DNA of 64,000 bases from Aquilaria yunnanensis (lineage: Eukaryota; Streptophyta; Magnoliopsida; Malvales; Thymelaeaceae), in contig CM077597.1 in NCBI GenBank assembly GCA_039654915.1, forward strand, positions 25,022,001 to 25,086,000, given 5' to 3'. The notes beneath the pieces are model-generated. The model was not told the origin of the DNA. It made no database searches and saw only the letters and a list, made by a program, of their open reading frames with translations. A program made the translations under genes and the position numbers. Every line of letters starts with the position of its first letter. Position 1 is the stretch's first letter. This document shows positions 24,762-36,599 of the stretch, piece by piece.

Positions 24762-25405
24762 AAATAAGTTTCATCATTGAAACTTACCTTTAGTATTTTG
24801 TATATGTCCCATGCTCGGGGTCTATACACTAAACAAAATTTTAGGGTCAATTCATCCTTAGCCCCTTAAAAAAAAGTTTCATCCTCGAAACTTACATCAT
24901 TAACCATAAATATTAGGTGTTTCCCATGTATATCGTACTCATGTTCCCATATCCAATCACTTATTTCCTTAGAAACACCTTCATATAGATAAGGTCCATA
25001 TTCTAATCCTAGAAATCACCTTATCTTATAACTGCAACATGTTGGCTTCAGTAATCATTTGGTTTTCCACCAAGCCTCCATTGCACTACTCTAATATTTA
25101 GACCACAGATGTCAATTAACATGCCTCGTTAAAGACCTTAATGTCTATGCTCCAATAAATTCCATCATGTACAGTCACTAAAAGATTCTCACCTTAAACC
25201 TTTGTTGTTAGTCTTTTCAACCTATTGCAAAACCTCCAATTTGAATAGTCCTTTTAATTAAGTAAGCGGATATCCTAAATATATGACCTTTTTGGTCAAT
25301 CTTGAAGAAAAACTCAATCCTACCTATAGGAATTTTGCCTTCTACTTTGTGATAAGGAATAACTATGGTCATGCAAAACTATTATTCTAACTATTACAAA
25401 ACTAG
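24762..25405 (-). other. Gene-less interior of the non-autonomous element
   Basis: About 640 bp with no reading frame resembling gag or pol. Two similar blocks, 'tttcatcattgaaacttacc' (24769) and 'tttcatcctcgaaacttaca' (24876), each contain a short inverted repeat and suggest a small internal duplication. The interior has presumably lost the coding region, leaving only packaging and priming signals. Confidence 0.6.
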
Positions 25406-25417
25406 GCTTTGATGCCA
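25406..25417 (-). other. Primer binding site of the non-autonomous element
   Basis: The minus strand reads TGGCATCAAAGC, close to the initiator-methionine tRNA-complementary site TGGTATCAGAGC. It lies 4 bp inside the 5' LTR. Confidence 0.8.
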
Positions 25418-25421
25418 CTTC

Positions 25422-27591
25422 TGTCACGCCCTGAAATCCACCCTAGAATTTTCATAATGATGACACACCGCACATGTGAAGAAATAATATTCGCTTGAAC
25501 ATGCAAGGCTAAAAATATTCCAAATAATCCAAATAACTATAACTTATAATCCAAACTTATTGCTTGACATTTGACATGGCAAAGCAACTACAACTTAAAA
25601 TTTTATACATAATATCTCTAACTTAAGAGTGTCCATTACATCTCACTTTAATGTTATCTTAAAGCATGAGCTCTTGTAGTCATTCCCCAACTAGCTAACC
25701 TTGTATTTCTTGCTATATGCATGAGTGGGAAAAGTTGGGTTAAGCATGAATGGCTAGTAAGTGGCAAGCTATCCACCATCCATAAAACATGAAAACAATT
25801 TATGCAATATATATAACATAGAGATCAAGCAGAAAGCAATCTTTCTAAAAATATTATAAATCTAATATTAATTAGAAAATATAATCAACATATAAATATG
25901 TCAGAATATTCATTTTTAGGAAAGTCATACTCATAAAAGTAAAAAAGTCACATAATTAACTTTATCATAAAATATGACAAAACAAATGTGAAATTCATAC
26001 ATAAAATCATTAGTCAAAATAAAGTAGTTTAAAACAGATAACAAAACATGATATTTGTTGACATAATAAATGGGGCGATCACCGTGACAACACTTTAACC
26101 GTTGTAGTATGTCATGTCAAAATAACTAAACCTAACCACCATAGTACGTCATGTCAAAATAACTACATTTAATCACTATAATACGTCATAGGCCAACAAA
26201 GAATCACCATCGGTGGAGCAACTGGAAGGACATGTCCTAAAAATGGTGCATTGTGAATCATACTTACATAATACCCGTAAAAAGGGCAATGAACTACACT
26301 TACCAGTAGCTGGGCACAAAACCAACACCCACTAAAATAGAGTGAAAACATACAGATTCGTATTTATATTCATGAACTTTCAGAACCTAAAGATCCATAA
26401 AAATTATAAAATCATATTGCTGTAAAAACATAAGTAAAACATGTTTGATCCCACAATCATTAAAAACACAACTTACATAAGAAACATGAATAATACATAT
26501 ATAATTATTTCCAATATATTTAAACAATAAAACTTTAGGATAGAATTTCAAATAATAAAGGTGAATACAAGAGAAGAAGTCCAACTATCAAATTATTCAT
26601 ACTTTAAAACCAAGCTTCATAGAACTAAAATTCAATCTAATTCAATACATTAAAATCAATAAAGTGGATAGTAAAGTAATAATTTAAGTTTACAATTGTG
26701 GATGGCCACTTTCCTCAAGTTGGAACTTTCCAACTTCTAAAATAATGGTTTAGTTACCTAAAATAATTGTAAAATAGTCTATGTCAAAATCCAACTAATT
26801 TAAGAAATAACCTAAAATTATTCTTCATTAGTGGCCTAAAAAAATATTTCTGGAATATAAGGACTCTCTAAACTCATGTTCAAAGCCCAGGATCAATACT
26901 ATCAATAACCTGAATCTTTTTTTCAGCATTAAACTTATAGTGAGCAAATTGTAACATCTTTCACCACAGGAACATAAATCATTCACCTCCAAACACTAGG
27001 GACCTACATTGTTGTTTACCCAATTTTTAGCCATATCATGAAATCTTCATACATGCGATTCTCTCCAATAACAAACTTGTTCTTAGTTCATTCTAAACAA
27101 TTCCAATAATTAATTATCTCTTCCAATCTTTAAAACCTATTAAAATCTTATCCAGAATAATTTTATTTTTTCTTGGATTTACAAGGACATCTTTGACATA
27201 GATATACAAGAGAATACTAAATTAGAACTCACCAAACTTATTTCTTTGATGAAGAAAATTCCAAACTTGGTCTTGATCTTCAATCATTACTTCTTTTCCT
27301 TGCTTAAAAAGAACAACAAAGACTTAAGAGTAGAAAACTAAACCCTATTTTTTTTCCACAATGGTATATATTTAAGGTAACCCTCTCCTATTGTATTTTG
27401 AACTTTTTTTTCTTTTTTTTTCCACACACGTTCTACCTTTATATTTTCTTTCCCTATTTTCGTAACTTTTGTTTTATTTCTTTCAGATCCTTCCACCCCA
27501 GGTCCCTTCATTATCTTTTCTTTTTAATATTTTTCATTTTATTATTTTCTTCCTTTTTTCCATCATTTAGAAAAATTTTGGTGTTGTTACA
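25422..27591 (-). repeat. 5' LTR of the non-autonomous chromovirus element
   Basis: About 2.17 kb, aligned throughout with 22426-24748. It includes the same 37-bp minisatellite (26093-26190), T-rich tract and TATA-like stretch (27364-27370, minus strand). Ends are TG...CA in both orientations and are flanked by TGAGA on the outside. Confidence 0.85.
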
Positions 27592-27596
27592 TGAGA

Positions 27597-27737
27597 GCTC
27601 CAAGAAGAGCTCCAAGGGCTCATTAGGGGGCTCTTCCAAGTATAAGACATTATGGAGGGAATTTTGAATTGGGATCAGCTAAAAATAGACAAATTTTTAC
27701 CCTAGATGAACAAGTTAAAAGGCCAAGATCAAACGTA
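27597..27737 (+). pseudogene. Chromovirus C-terminal fragment, right half
   Basis: Continuation of the fragment at 22330-22425 across the inserted element, containing 'LQGLIRGLF'-like sequence followed by decayed frame. It leads directly into a polypurine tract and an LTR in the same orientation. Confidence 0.4.
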
Positions 27738-27755
27738 AATGGGAGGATTGAGGGA
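27738..27755 (+). other. Polypurine tract before the plus-strand LTR
   Basis: 'aatgggaggattgaggga' is purine-rich apart from two T runs and is followed at once by TGAGC, the proposed LTR start. Confidence 0.5.
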
Positions 27756-28330
27756 TGAGCAAAAACCCAACAAGCACCCTTGACATGGTCAAGGTGCACA
27801 CCTAGCACACTCGAGAGTGCACCTTAAGGTCCAACTAGGTTTTGCATTTTTAGTCCAGTTTTTTTTATTAAGTCTAGCATGTTTACAATCAATTAAGTGA
27901 TTAGTATGTAGACTATGCATGTGACATGGATGGACACGTGTTGAACACAATCCTTAAAGATATTTTCATGTTATGCATGTTATTCTCGTGCAACTAGGAG
28001 TTTTGCTTAGTTACATGTTCTATTTCATTTAGGATAGGTTACATGCAAGTTCTAAGGCCTAGAACTCTTATCAAAAGGCCGAATGCATATAACCACAGAT
28101 TTCAAATACAATCCAATTTGCTTGAAAGCACTCTTTTGGGTTCTTTGTAACCTTAACTTGCACATACCAGAATTTGCAGATTTTTTGGCTGCTTTCCTAT
28201 ACTTATTATCATTAATGCATGCAAGTTGGTGGTGGAGAGTATAATTCTAGCCATTTGGATGTTGTTTGTAAAGCTTGAAGACATTCTAGAGCGTGTTACT
28301 TGATCTAGGAATCAAGTACTTTGTACCGTG
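27756..28330 (+). repeat. LTR of a plus-strand chromovirus
   Basis: It lies between a polypurine tract on its left and a primer-site-like sequence on its right. It could therefore serve both as a 3' LTR for the pol fragment upstream and as a 5' LTR for the gag downstream. A second copy was not found in the window, so the exact ends are inferred from those two signals. Confidence 0.5.
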
Positions 28331-28342
28331 TTGTATTAGAGC
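28331..28342 (+). other. Primer binding site of the plus-strand chromovirus
   Basis: TTGTATTAGAGC matches the methionine-tRNA-type site TGGTATCAGAGC at 10 of 12 positions. Confidence 0.55.
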
Positions 28343-29259
28343 TACAAGTTACAACCAAAGAGCATATCTAGTGTTTTTCATTTAGTCTTGTTGTTTTTTT
28401 TAATATCTTATTCTATTTTTTCATAATCCATTCATTGTAAAACTCATTCATTTTTGTTTCAGGTTTGTTTGTGTTCATCCAACCTCATTGTCTTAATTTG
28501 CATTGTTTCGTAATCAAAACAATATGTTTATGCTCTTTCTGCATGAAACTACTTTGTTTCTCTATTATTTCATCCACTCCAGCCTATTATATTTTTATTT
28601 TCATTGTTTCAGGTTTGTGTCCTCTCAAAATCATCTTGTTCATCTCAATTTTATCAAGTTCCGTCTCAATTTGCTCCAATTTAGGTCAATTCTTTCAAGC
28701 ATCCATTGTTTCGTGTTTGTCCATTCAAGTTGCATAAAAATAATCCAAGAATAACAACAAGACATCATTTAGGTTGTTTTGTTACAAAATTATATCGGTT
28801 TCCTCAAATATTATACAAAGTTTCAAGTTGAAAACTGCAAAACCTTAATTTGCTTCTTTCCTTTTACAACCAGTAATGATCTTGGAAGCTTTGAAATCCT
28901 AATTTTTTTCAAGAAGATAGTCTAAAAGAAAAGTCTTGTGAGATCTTTCCAAGTTAACAAAATGGAAAGCTTCATAGTTAAAATCATTTTCTTAAGGACA
29001 TTGTTTCCCATAGCTTTCTTTTTCATAAAAAAACCCTAGTTCTTTCAATCATTCAATGGCAAAACTTCTTATTTTCTTTGCTTTACATTGTTTTTCCTTC
29101 TTATTTTTCATTCCAAAAAGTTTTAGTTTTTAAGGGGACTTAGGATTTTCTTGTATGTTTGAGATTGTATCACTCAAAACTTAAGAAATGAGTCTTATTA
29201 GAAAAATTCACTAATAAGTTGAGCGAGAGTATGTGTGAGTATCTTTGAAGTTTCAAGGA
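28343..29259 (+). other. Leader of the plus-strand chromovirus
   Basis: T-rich noncoding DNA with repeated 'attgtttcaggtttgt' phrases near 28445 and 28605. ORFs here are low-complexity Phe/Ser/Ile strings and are not taken as genes. Confidence 0.4.
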
Positions 29260-31778
29260 TAATGTCAAGATGTTCAAAGCAAGAATCAGAGATGGATACT
29301 ATGTTAGCACAAATCCTTGCAATGTTGGAGGTAACCAAGAGAAGATTGGGGGAGATTAGCGCAAATACACCCACAATAGAAGAGACATCTACATAGGGCC
29401 AAAGGGGAGCACATTAAAGAAACAAGCTAATGGTTGATGTGGAAGAAGATGAAATTGAGGAAGAGGAGGAAGCATAGTGGGCTGGCCACTGCAAACCAAG
29501 GAGACCTAGAAGAGCACATCTAGGAGTTGATGATAATCTGAGTTCCATCAAACTCAGTATTGTACCGTTTTAAGGGAAAAGTGATCCAGAAGCATAATAG
29601 GAATGGGAAGCCAAAATGGAGATGAATTTTGATTGTCACGAGTGTTTAGAGGTAAACAAAGTTAAATTGGCTACTGTTGAATTCTTTAACTACATTTTTT
29701 TTTTGTGGAATCAATTGACACAATCTAAGAGGAGAGAGAGAGATAGAGAATATCCAATTCAAACTTGGGATGTGCTCAAAGCAGTAGCGATGAGGAAGTT
29801 CATCCCTATCTACTATCAAAGGGAGCTCCATCAAAAGCTCAAAAGGTTTACTCAATGAGCCACATACATGGAAGACTATACGAAGGAAAAAAAGATGGCC
29901 AAGAGCAAAGCTAACATAGAGGATGATCCAGAGGCTATAATGGCTTAATTTTTTAGGTGCTTGAACCAAGACATTGTTAACATTATTGATCTATATCCTG
30001 ACTATGATTTAGAGGAGTTTAAAAGCACTGTTTTCAATGTTGAGAGGCAAAACTGAAAGGTGGCAACAAGATATCCTTAAGATGGTGAGTCCAAGCCACG
30101 TTTGAATAAACAGATACATAAAGAGCCACAAAAACCTAAGGTGGAAACATCCACAATCAAAGAGGGTGTAGCATGATCTAGAGGTACATTTAACCCTAAA
30201 ACTACTATAAGAGCTCAAGACCAACAATGTTTTATTTAAAAGGGCAAATGACATTATGTAAGGTATTGCCTAAATGAGGAGAGGATATTCATCAATACTA
30301 AGGGAGAGCTTGTGTCCAAAGATAATGAGGATAGTGTCAAGGAGCATGATTTGGTCATAGATTATGACTTGGATTTCTAATATACAAAGGATTATAAAGT
30401 GGAAATTTTTGTGACCATGAGTGCTTTGAGTGCACAAGAAAATAAGGAATTGGATAAAAGAAAGGACATATTTCATACATGGTACCTTATTGGTAGAAAG
30501 GTGTGTAGTCTTATTACTAATGAGGGAAGTTGCACAAACATAGCTAATAACACTTTGGTAGAAAAATTGCACTTACACAGACAAAAGCACCATAAACCAT
30601 ATAGGCTACAATGACTAAATGAAAGGCGGATATTCGAGTTGGAAGATATGTTTGTGTTCCTTTGAAGATGTGGAAATACGAACATGAAATTTTATATGAT
30701 GTGGCACCTATGCAAGGAAGTCATGTTTTGTTCAAGAGGCGGTGGCAATATGATAACAAGGTTATTCATGTTAGATTCACTAAAAGATACTCTTTTCTAT
30801 ACAATGGAAAACTAATCACCTTCATGCCACTTACAACATAACAAGCATTGGAGGACCAAAGAACAATTCAAAATCAATAAGAGAGGGAAAACATTGAGAG
30901 GAAAGAAGAGGGAATGATGAGAGACAAAAAAAAAAGAAAGTTAAAGAAAGTCTAAGAGTAATAAGAAGAGAGAACTTGAGAGGAAAGTTGAGAGAAAAGA
31001 AAAACTAAGAAAAAAGAACAAATATGAAAGTTGAAAGAATAAAATAGTATCATTAAGCAAAAATAAGTGAAGTAAGGCAAGCCTTGAAAGCACAAAAACT
31101 GGTGCTTCTAACTAGCTCATTCATTACTATAAGTGATCAAACTAATTCATTTTATAAAGACTCATTCATTGCTATAAGTGATCTAACTGGTTCTCTTCTA
31201 AGTGGTGTTGTCTCTTTGTTGTAGGAGTTTGAGCATGTGTTTCTAGATGAACCAAGAGGGTTACCCCTTATTCAAGGCTTTGAGTATCGGATTGATCTTA
31301 TTCCTAAAACACCTATATGACTACTTATAAGACCAATCCTGAATAAACCAAGGAAATTTGAAGCCAAGTTGAGAAGTTGTTATGCAAAGGGCTATGTAAG
31401 AGAAATTTTGAGTCCATGTGCCATGCTAGTTCTGTTAGTGCCCAAGAAGGATAAATCATTGCATATATACATGGATTATAGGCTTGTCAGCAAGATTACT
31501 GTAAAGAATCACCACCCTATTGCTAGATTAGATGATGTACTTGATGAATTACATGGTTATAACACATTTTCTAAGATTTAATTGAAAAGTGGCTTTGATC
31601 AAACCAAAATGAGGAAAGTGGTGAATGGAAGATAGCTATTAAGAAAAAATTTAGGTCATATGAATTGTTGCTGATGCCTTTTGGACTCAGTAACACATCT
31701 AGCACTTTCAAGAGATTGATGAATCATGTTTTCTGTGACTTCATAGGTAAATTTGTTATGGTTTATCTTGATGACATT
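29260..31778 (+). pseudogene. Chromovirus gag-protease-RT, truncated
   Basis: Gag pieces: 'VKLATVEFFNYIFFLWNQL' and 'TWDVLKAVAMRKFIPIYYQR' (29616-29858), then 'ANIEDDPEAIMA' and 'FNVERQN' to about 30050. A wrecked zinc knuckle lies near 30225-30270. Protease region: 'DIFHTWYLIGRKVCSLITNE' with 'GSCTNIANNTLVEKL' (30399-30614). RT: 'LLVPKKDKSLHIYMDYRLVS' (31369-31581), then 'FSKI' - stop - 'LKSGFDQTK', and finally 'MVYLDDI' near 31760-31779. The frame stops there because an Ogre-like LTR starts at 31779. Many stops and frameshifts. Integrase and RNase H are absent. Confidence 0.85.
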
Positions 31779-32590
31779 TGTTGACATGTAATTTTGTTTG
31801 GGCACTAATTTTAATTTTGTTCTAGGTTAAGAAAAATTCATTTAAGAGCATTTTTATTTTGTAGGGACAATTTGGTCATTTGCTAAGACATTTGGGTTCA
31901 TTTTAGAGCTTAGACAACTGATAGGGTTAGGTGCATTTAGATTTTATTGTTATGTAGTGTTAAAATTTTTTTAGGAAATTAGAATGGTCACTTAAGGTCA
32001 AAATAGATATTAATTTAGTCCTAAAGGTCTTTTGGGGTTAGTTTTGGAAAAAAAAAAGGAAAAGTTTGAGTATGAATTGATGGTTTTTATAAAGTTCTAG
32101 ACAAAATTAAAAATTTTAGGGTAAATCAACCAACTCCTAAATGTTTGAGGCAAATTTGACAAATTTATAAAGTTTTGGGGGAACTTTGAAAAGTTTACAA
32201 AGTTTTGGGCTAATTTGACACATTTTAAAAATTTTGGGTTGAATTGAAATTTTACATGGAATATGGGGCCATATCATGCCTGTAGCTGCCTCACTATAAA
32301 TAGGGGCTGCCATTTGAGCGAAAGAGGGAGGTGAGGCTAAAAAATTGGCAAAACCCTAAGCTTTTTTAAAAAAAGGGGAACTACAACCTTAGTCCCTTAT
32401 CTTGCCACCCTCATCCCCAGAAACCCCAAACCTATAGACCTGTGGTCATCACCTCTTAACCATTTTTCCTCATACCCGATGACTTTAGCTACCAACAGTC
32501 CATTGCCACCTCAGATGTCGTTGAAAGTCCTTATTTGCTGTCGTACCACCTATCCAAGACACCTCCCTGATACAGGCTCCTCCTTGAGAA
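31779..32590 (+). mobile_element. 5' part of an Ogre-type LTR
   Basis: It begins TGTTGACATGTAATTTTG, matching the start TGTTGACACCCAATTTCG of the complete Ogre LTRs at 40127 and 54418. It follows the same plan: AT-rich with 'aaagttttggg..aatttgaca' repeats, a TATA box (TATAAATA, 32295-32302) and then 'aaccttagtcccttatcttg...cagaaaccccaaac'. It is much diverged and lacks the downstream ~3 kb, ending near 32590. It interrupts the chromovirus RT just past its catalytic motif. Confidence 0.65.
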
Positions 32591-32985
32591 TGGTCATGAA
32601 GCAATAAAATCAAATGTAAGAAAAGGAATAGAAATAGGAAAAAAGGAAAATGTAAAATATTAAAGGTTTAGAGAAGGAGAATAAGCTTAGAGGAAAGAAG
32701 AAGATGAATTCATCAAAATCTGCTTTATGCAATGTGCTTGTCGGCCACAAATAACAAAATTCTCATAATTATCTCCTATGACATGTTGACATCAGCAAGC
32801 TAAGCCACCCAAGTAGCTTAAATCAATGAACCAGATAACTATGTAGTACACAAACAAAACACACTATTTGCTTACTTAAACAACGTCGTTTGACTTAATG
32901 AACAAGAAAAGGAACTGGCAAAAATAAACGAAATAAGCCAGATATGTGCATGGTCCATGTAGGCTCATGTCAATGTCCTTTCCTT
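32591..32985. other. Probable LTR debris, no gene seen
   Basis: AT-rich noncoding DNA following (in minus orientation) the chromodomain of the next element, so it may contain remains of that element's 3' LTR. The phrase 'caacgtcgtttgacttaatg' is a plant LTR-like inverted motif. Boundaries not determined. Confidence 0.35.
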
Positions 32986-35900
32986 AAACAACCCTTGTCC
33001 TCAAGGACAAAAATAAGGATATTTCTGCCTCAGCTTCTTCCAATCCTCCTATGATGCATCCTTTTCTAAATGAGTCTGACCACTTAACAAGCACCTTCGT
33101 TCTAGCTTGAGCTCCCCTTTTGACAATCCTTCTATCTATAATAGTTATAGGCTCTTTAACTACTTACCCCAGATCTTTAGCTGAATGAGGTAGGGTAGCT
33201 TGCACTAAACTGTTTCCTATATAGGCTTTTAATAAAGAGACATGAAAAATAGAATATATTTTGCTAGCCTCGGGCAATTCCAGCGTATAAGCCACTGCTC
33301 CAATTCTTTCTACTATTTTGTATGGACCAAAGTATCTAGAAGCCATTTTCTGGTAAGGGAGTGAGCTCAGAGGCACTTGTCTATAAGGTTTTAGTCTCAA
33401 TAGGACCAAATCACTAACATGATATTGGTTGTCTGTTCTTTTCCGGGCAAAAACTTGCTTCATATGATTTTGTACCTTGGAGAGTTGAAGATGCAAAAGC
33501 TGGAACTTCTTTTGTCTAGTCCTCAGAGTCATGTCTACCTTTTCAATAGTTAAGCTTCCCATGATGTAAGGAACATGCACAAGAGGAGGCTGGGAGTACA
33601 AGGCTTCATAAGGAATCATCCCTATGGCTAAATGGAAATTAGTGTTGTACGAATACTTACAACAAGGGGCAAGTACTAAGTCCACTCCTTTGGTGTGTGT
33701 CCACACACACACCTTAAATACATATCAAGGCAGCTATTGAGTACTTTTGTTTGCCCATTAGTTTACGGGTGGTATGCTATTAACATTTTGATTTGGATGT
33801 GACCTAGCCAAAGAGTTCTTGCCATAATCTATTAGGGAAAACAATGTCCCTATCACTAACTGTATTGCAAGGATGACCATGCAACCTATAAATGTTATCC
33901 AACAAAAGCTAAGCCACAGCAATAGTTGAGTAAGGATAAGACAACGCCACGAAATGGGCATACTTAGTCATTCTATCCACAACCATATAGATGACTGATT
34001 TGCCATGTGATGAACGTAAGCCTTCAACAAAATCCATTGATATAAAGGTCTATATTGTTTCAGGTATAGGAAGGGGCTGCAATAATCTTGGACTGGCCAC
34101 CAATTTAGGCTTAAACTTTTGACAAACACCAGAAGCTAGCTCAAATCTCCTAACATCAAGTTTAATTTTCTTTGAATAGAAGAGCTATTTGAGTTTTCTC
34201 AGAGTGATAATAATTTCATAATGTCCACGAATAGGGCCCTCATACATCAAAGATATCAAGGAATCTCTCAAATTAATATCCGCTCCTACCACTAGTTTGC
34301 TCTTCTTTCTGAATTCTGCCTGTTGCCAACTGTAATGAGAATTAGAAAGCACACCTTGCTAGAGATCTTGGATGAGCTTCTATATGCCCTGGTCCCTCTT
34401 CCAGCAACACTTGATTTGTTGTAACAAATCAAATGTAACAATTAAAATAGCCATCAGTATTGAACTTTTAATTTTAGAGTCATATTACTTGGAAAGAGCA
34501 TCAACTACCTTATTTTCCTTGCCCTTCTTGTAATAAAGTTGATAGTCAAACCTCATTAACTTACTTAACCACTTCTATTGGCTAAAAGTAGTAAACTGCT
34601 ACCGCAACATGAATTTCAAGCTCTGGTAGTCAGTCTCAATCATAAAACAATTATAAATTAGGCAAGGCCTCCACTTATCCACTGCATAAACTATAGCTTG
34701 ACATTGTTTCTTATATATTAACGCGGCTTGCTCCTTAATATTTAATATGCTACTCAAGTATGCCACTTGATGGCCTTCTTTAGACAACACTGCCCCAATA
34801 CATTTATTAGAAGCATTTGTTTCAATCATAAAAGGCTTGTGGTAGTCTAGACACATCATTCATCATAGATTGAAATGTGGCAGGGTCATTGGTAAGGCGA
34901 AATGGCATCACAAAAAACTCATAGTGACCATCATATGTTTTAAAAGCTATTTTCTGAATATCTTCAAGCTTGACCTTGATTTAATGATACCCAGCCCTTA
35001 AATCCAACCTAGAAAAGAACCTAGCTCCATGTAATTAAGCTAGCAGATTCTCCAGTGCATGAATTAAGTATTTTTCTTTAATAGTAATCTGATTAAGCTT
35101 CCTGTAATCAATGCAAAACCTCCATGAATTATCCTTTTTCTTCACTAGAACAATTGGTGATGAGAACTAACTTTCACAAGGCTGAATCACACCAGCTTTT
35201 AACATTTTCCTTATTAGCATATCAATCTCATCCTTTTGAATGACAATGTAACTGTAGTGTCTTATCTTGACAGGTCCAATTCCTTCTTTGAGTCAAAGAA
35301 AGTGATCACGTGCATGGTGAGGTGGCAAACTAGTGGGCTTCTAAAACACATCTGAGAATTCTTCTAGGAGCTGGTCCAGTTGGCAATGTTCTGCTTCTCC
35401 CTCACAATTTATACCACACAAGTCCCTTTGTCAATGTCCATTTCATCCACCATGGCATGGCACAAAAACGTTGGGCTGCATTCTTTGACAACTTGAGCAA
35501 TCTTAGCCCCATTAATTATTTTACAAGTAGAATCAAGCCCTTTCAACAATACTAACTGTATTTGCCAAATAAACTCCTTCTCCATAGTGCTAAAATTAAA
35601 CCTTATATTGCCTCAGGTTTGTAGACACTGAACCCCTAATACTATATCACAGTTGGCAACAGGTAACATCTTCTTGTCAGACTCAAAGTAAGCCTGTTGC
35701 AGATTTCGTTGACTCCTTTGTAAATTTGGTTGGTGTTTGTAATTGTACAATTAGCAACCTTGATCCATGTAGACCTTGTGGTCTTTAGTTAGCACCGTAG
35801 TTATTTAGCCACTTGAGGGTTGATGAAGTTATGAGTACTTCTAGTGTTAATCAGTATCACCACACTTCTGTTGTTAGCCTTTCCCAAGACTCTGAAGGCT

Positions 35901-36575
35901 TGAGCGTTACTTGCAACTCTAGGAGAATTTTTGTATACGGCATAGGCTGATATCGTAGCCACCTTAGAGATCTCACTTGCCATCTCATCTTCAAGCTATT
36001 CTTCCTCATAATCCGATTCAAGGAACTCTATTGTAGTATATAATTGGGGCCCAGGGCACTTGTGTCTTGGGTAATATTTCTCAGTACACCAAAAAATTCA
36101 CCCTTAGGTCATTTTTCCTCCACTTCTTTAGATGTTGACTTCCTGATTGGACCAATTCTCATCACATATATGTGAACTCCTTTTTGCGCAGAACTAGGAA
36201 GTGTTGCTTGCCTTGGTGGAGGCCCCCAACAGAAAGGACTGCTTACTGGTCAAAGCACTAGTGCTAGCTTTGACCACCTTAGTCCAAGCATTGAATGCGA
36301 TCTCCTAAAGTGTGGCCAGATTCTAGGTCTAAGACAATGTTTAATGCTTAAACATCTTCATAAGAGCACATATCTCCTCATTCAAATCACTAAGGCAAAA
36401 CAAAATGGCTTGTTCCTCACTCAACTGCACATGGCCATGCAAGGCATCAAAGCTATTTCGACAGGCCGTCATGGAACTTCATTGCTTGAGATTAATCAGT
36501 TCAGATAGTGGGTTCTCACAAGGCTCCTTAGTAAACTTAGCCCTTAATGCTTCTGGATACTAATCCTATGCCACA
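32986..36575 (-). pseudogene. Chromodomain-bearing Ty3/gypsy (chromovirus) gag-pol, decayed
   Basis: Reading leftward: gag ('LSEEQAILFCLSDLNEEICA' near 36400, zinc knuckle 'KYYPRHKC' near 36065); protease (35801-35983; 'VVILINTRSTHNFINPQVAK', where the catalytic D-S-G has become N-T-R). RT follows with '[17 protein letters not shown]', 'RFFSRLDLRAGYH' and '[17 protein letters not shown]' (35180-34860), then directly RNase H '[20 protein letters not shown]' (34859-34599). Integrase core has 'HGHPCNTVSDRDIVF' (about 33850) and the C-terminal domain 'MASRYFGPYKIVERIGAVAY' (33164-33712). The chromodomain is 'ITIIDRRIVKRGAQARTKVL' (33165-33080). The RT segment with the YVDD box is missing. Frameshifts and stops are present throughout. 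Confidence 0.88.
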
Positions 36576-36599
36576 CCCCTAGGCTCAATGCCCCTAATA

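Larger units (their letters stand above)
22426..27591 (-). mobile_element. Non-autonomous chromovirus-type LTR element, complete with TSD
   Basis: Two long direct repeats (22426-24748 and 25422-27591) both begin TGTCACGCCC and end in TACA. They flank a 673-bp interior. The interior has a primer site next to one repeat and a polypurine tract next to the other, which fixes the orientation as minus. The pentamer TGAGA stands directly outside both ends (22421-22425 and 27592-27596), a perfect target duplication. No gag or pol can be seen in the interior. The LTRs differ at many positions and by an approximately 150-bp length difference, so the insertion is old. The primer and tract sequences resemble those of the Tekay/Del chromovirus lineage. 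Confidence 0.88.

Noticed and set aside
31369..31581. Functional reverse transcriptase
   Set aside because: The frame is only a 70-codon piece of RT with stops on both sides; integrase and RNase H are absent.
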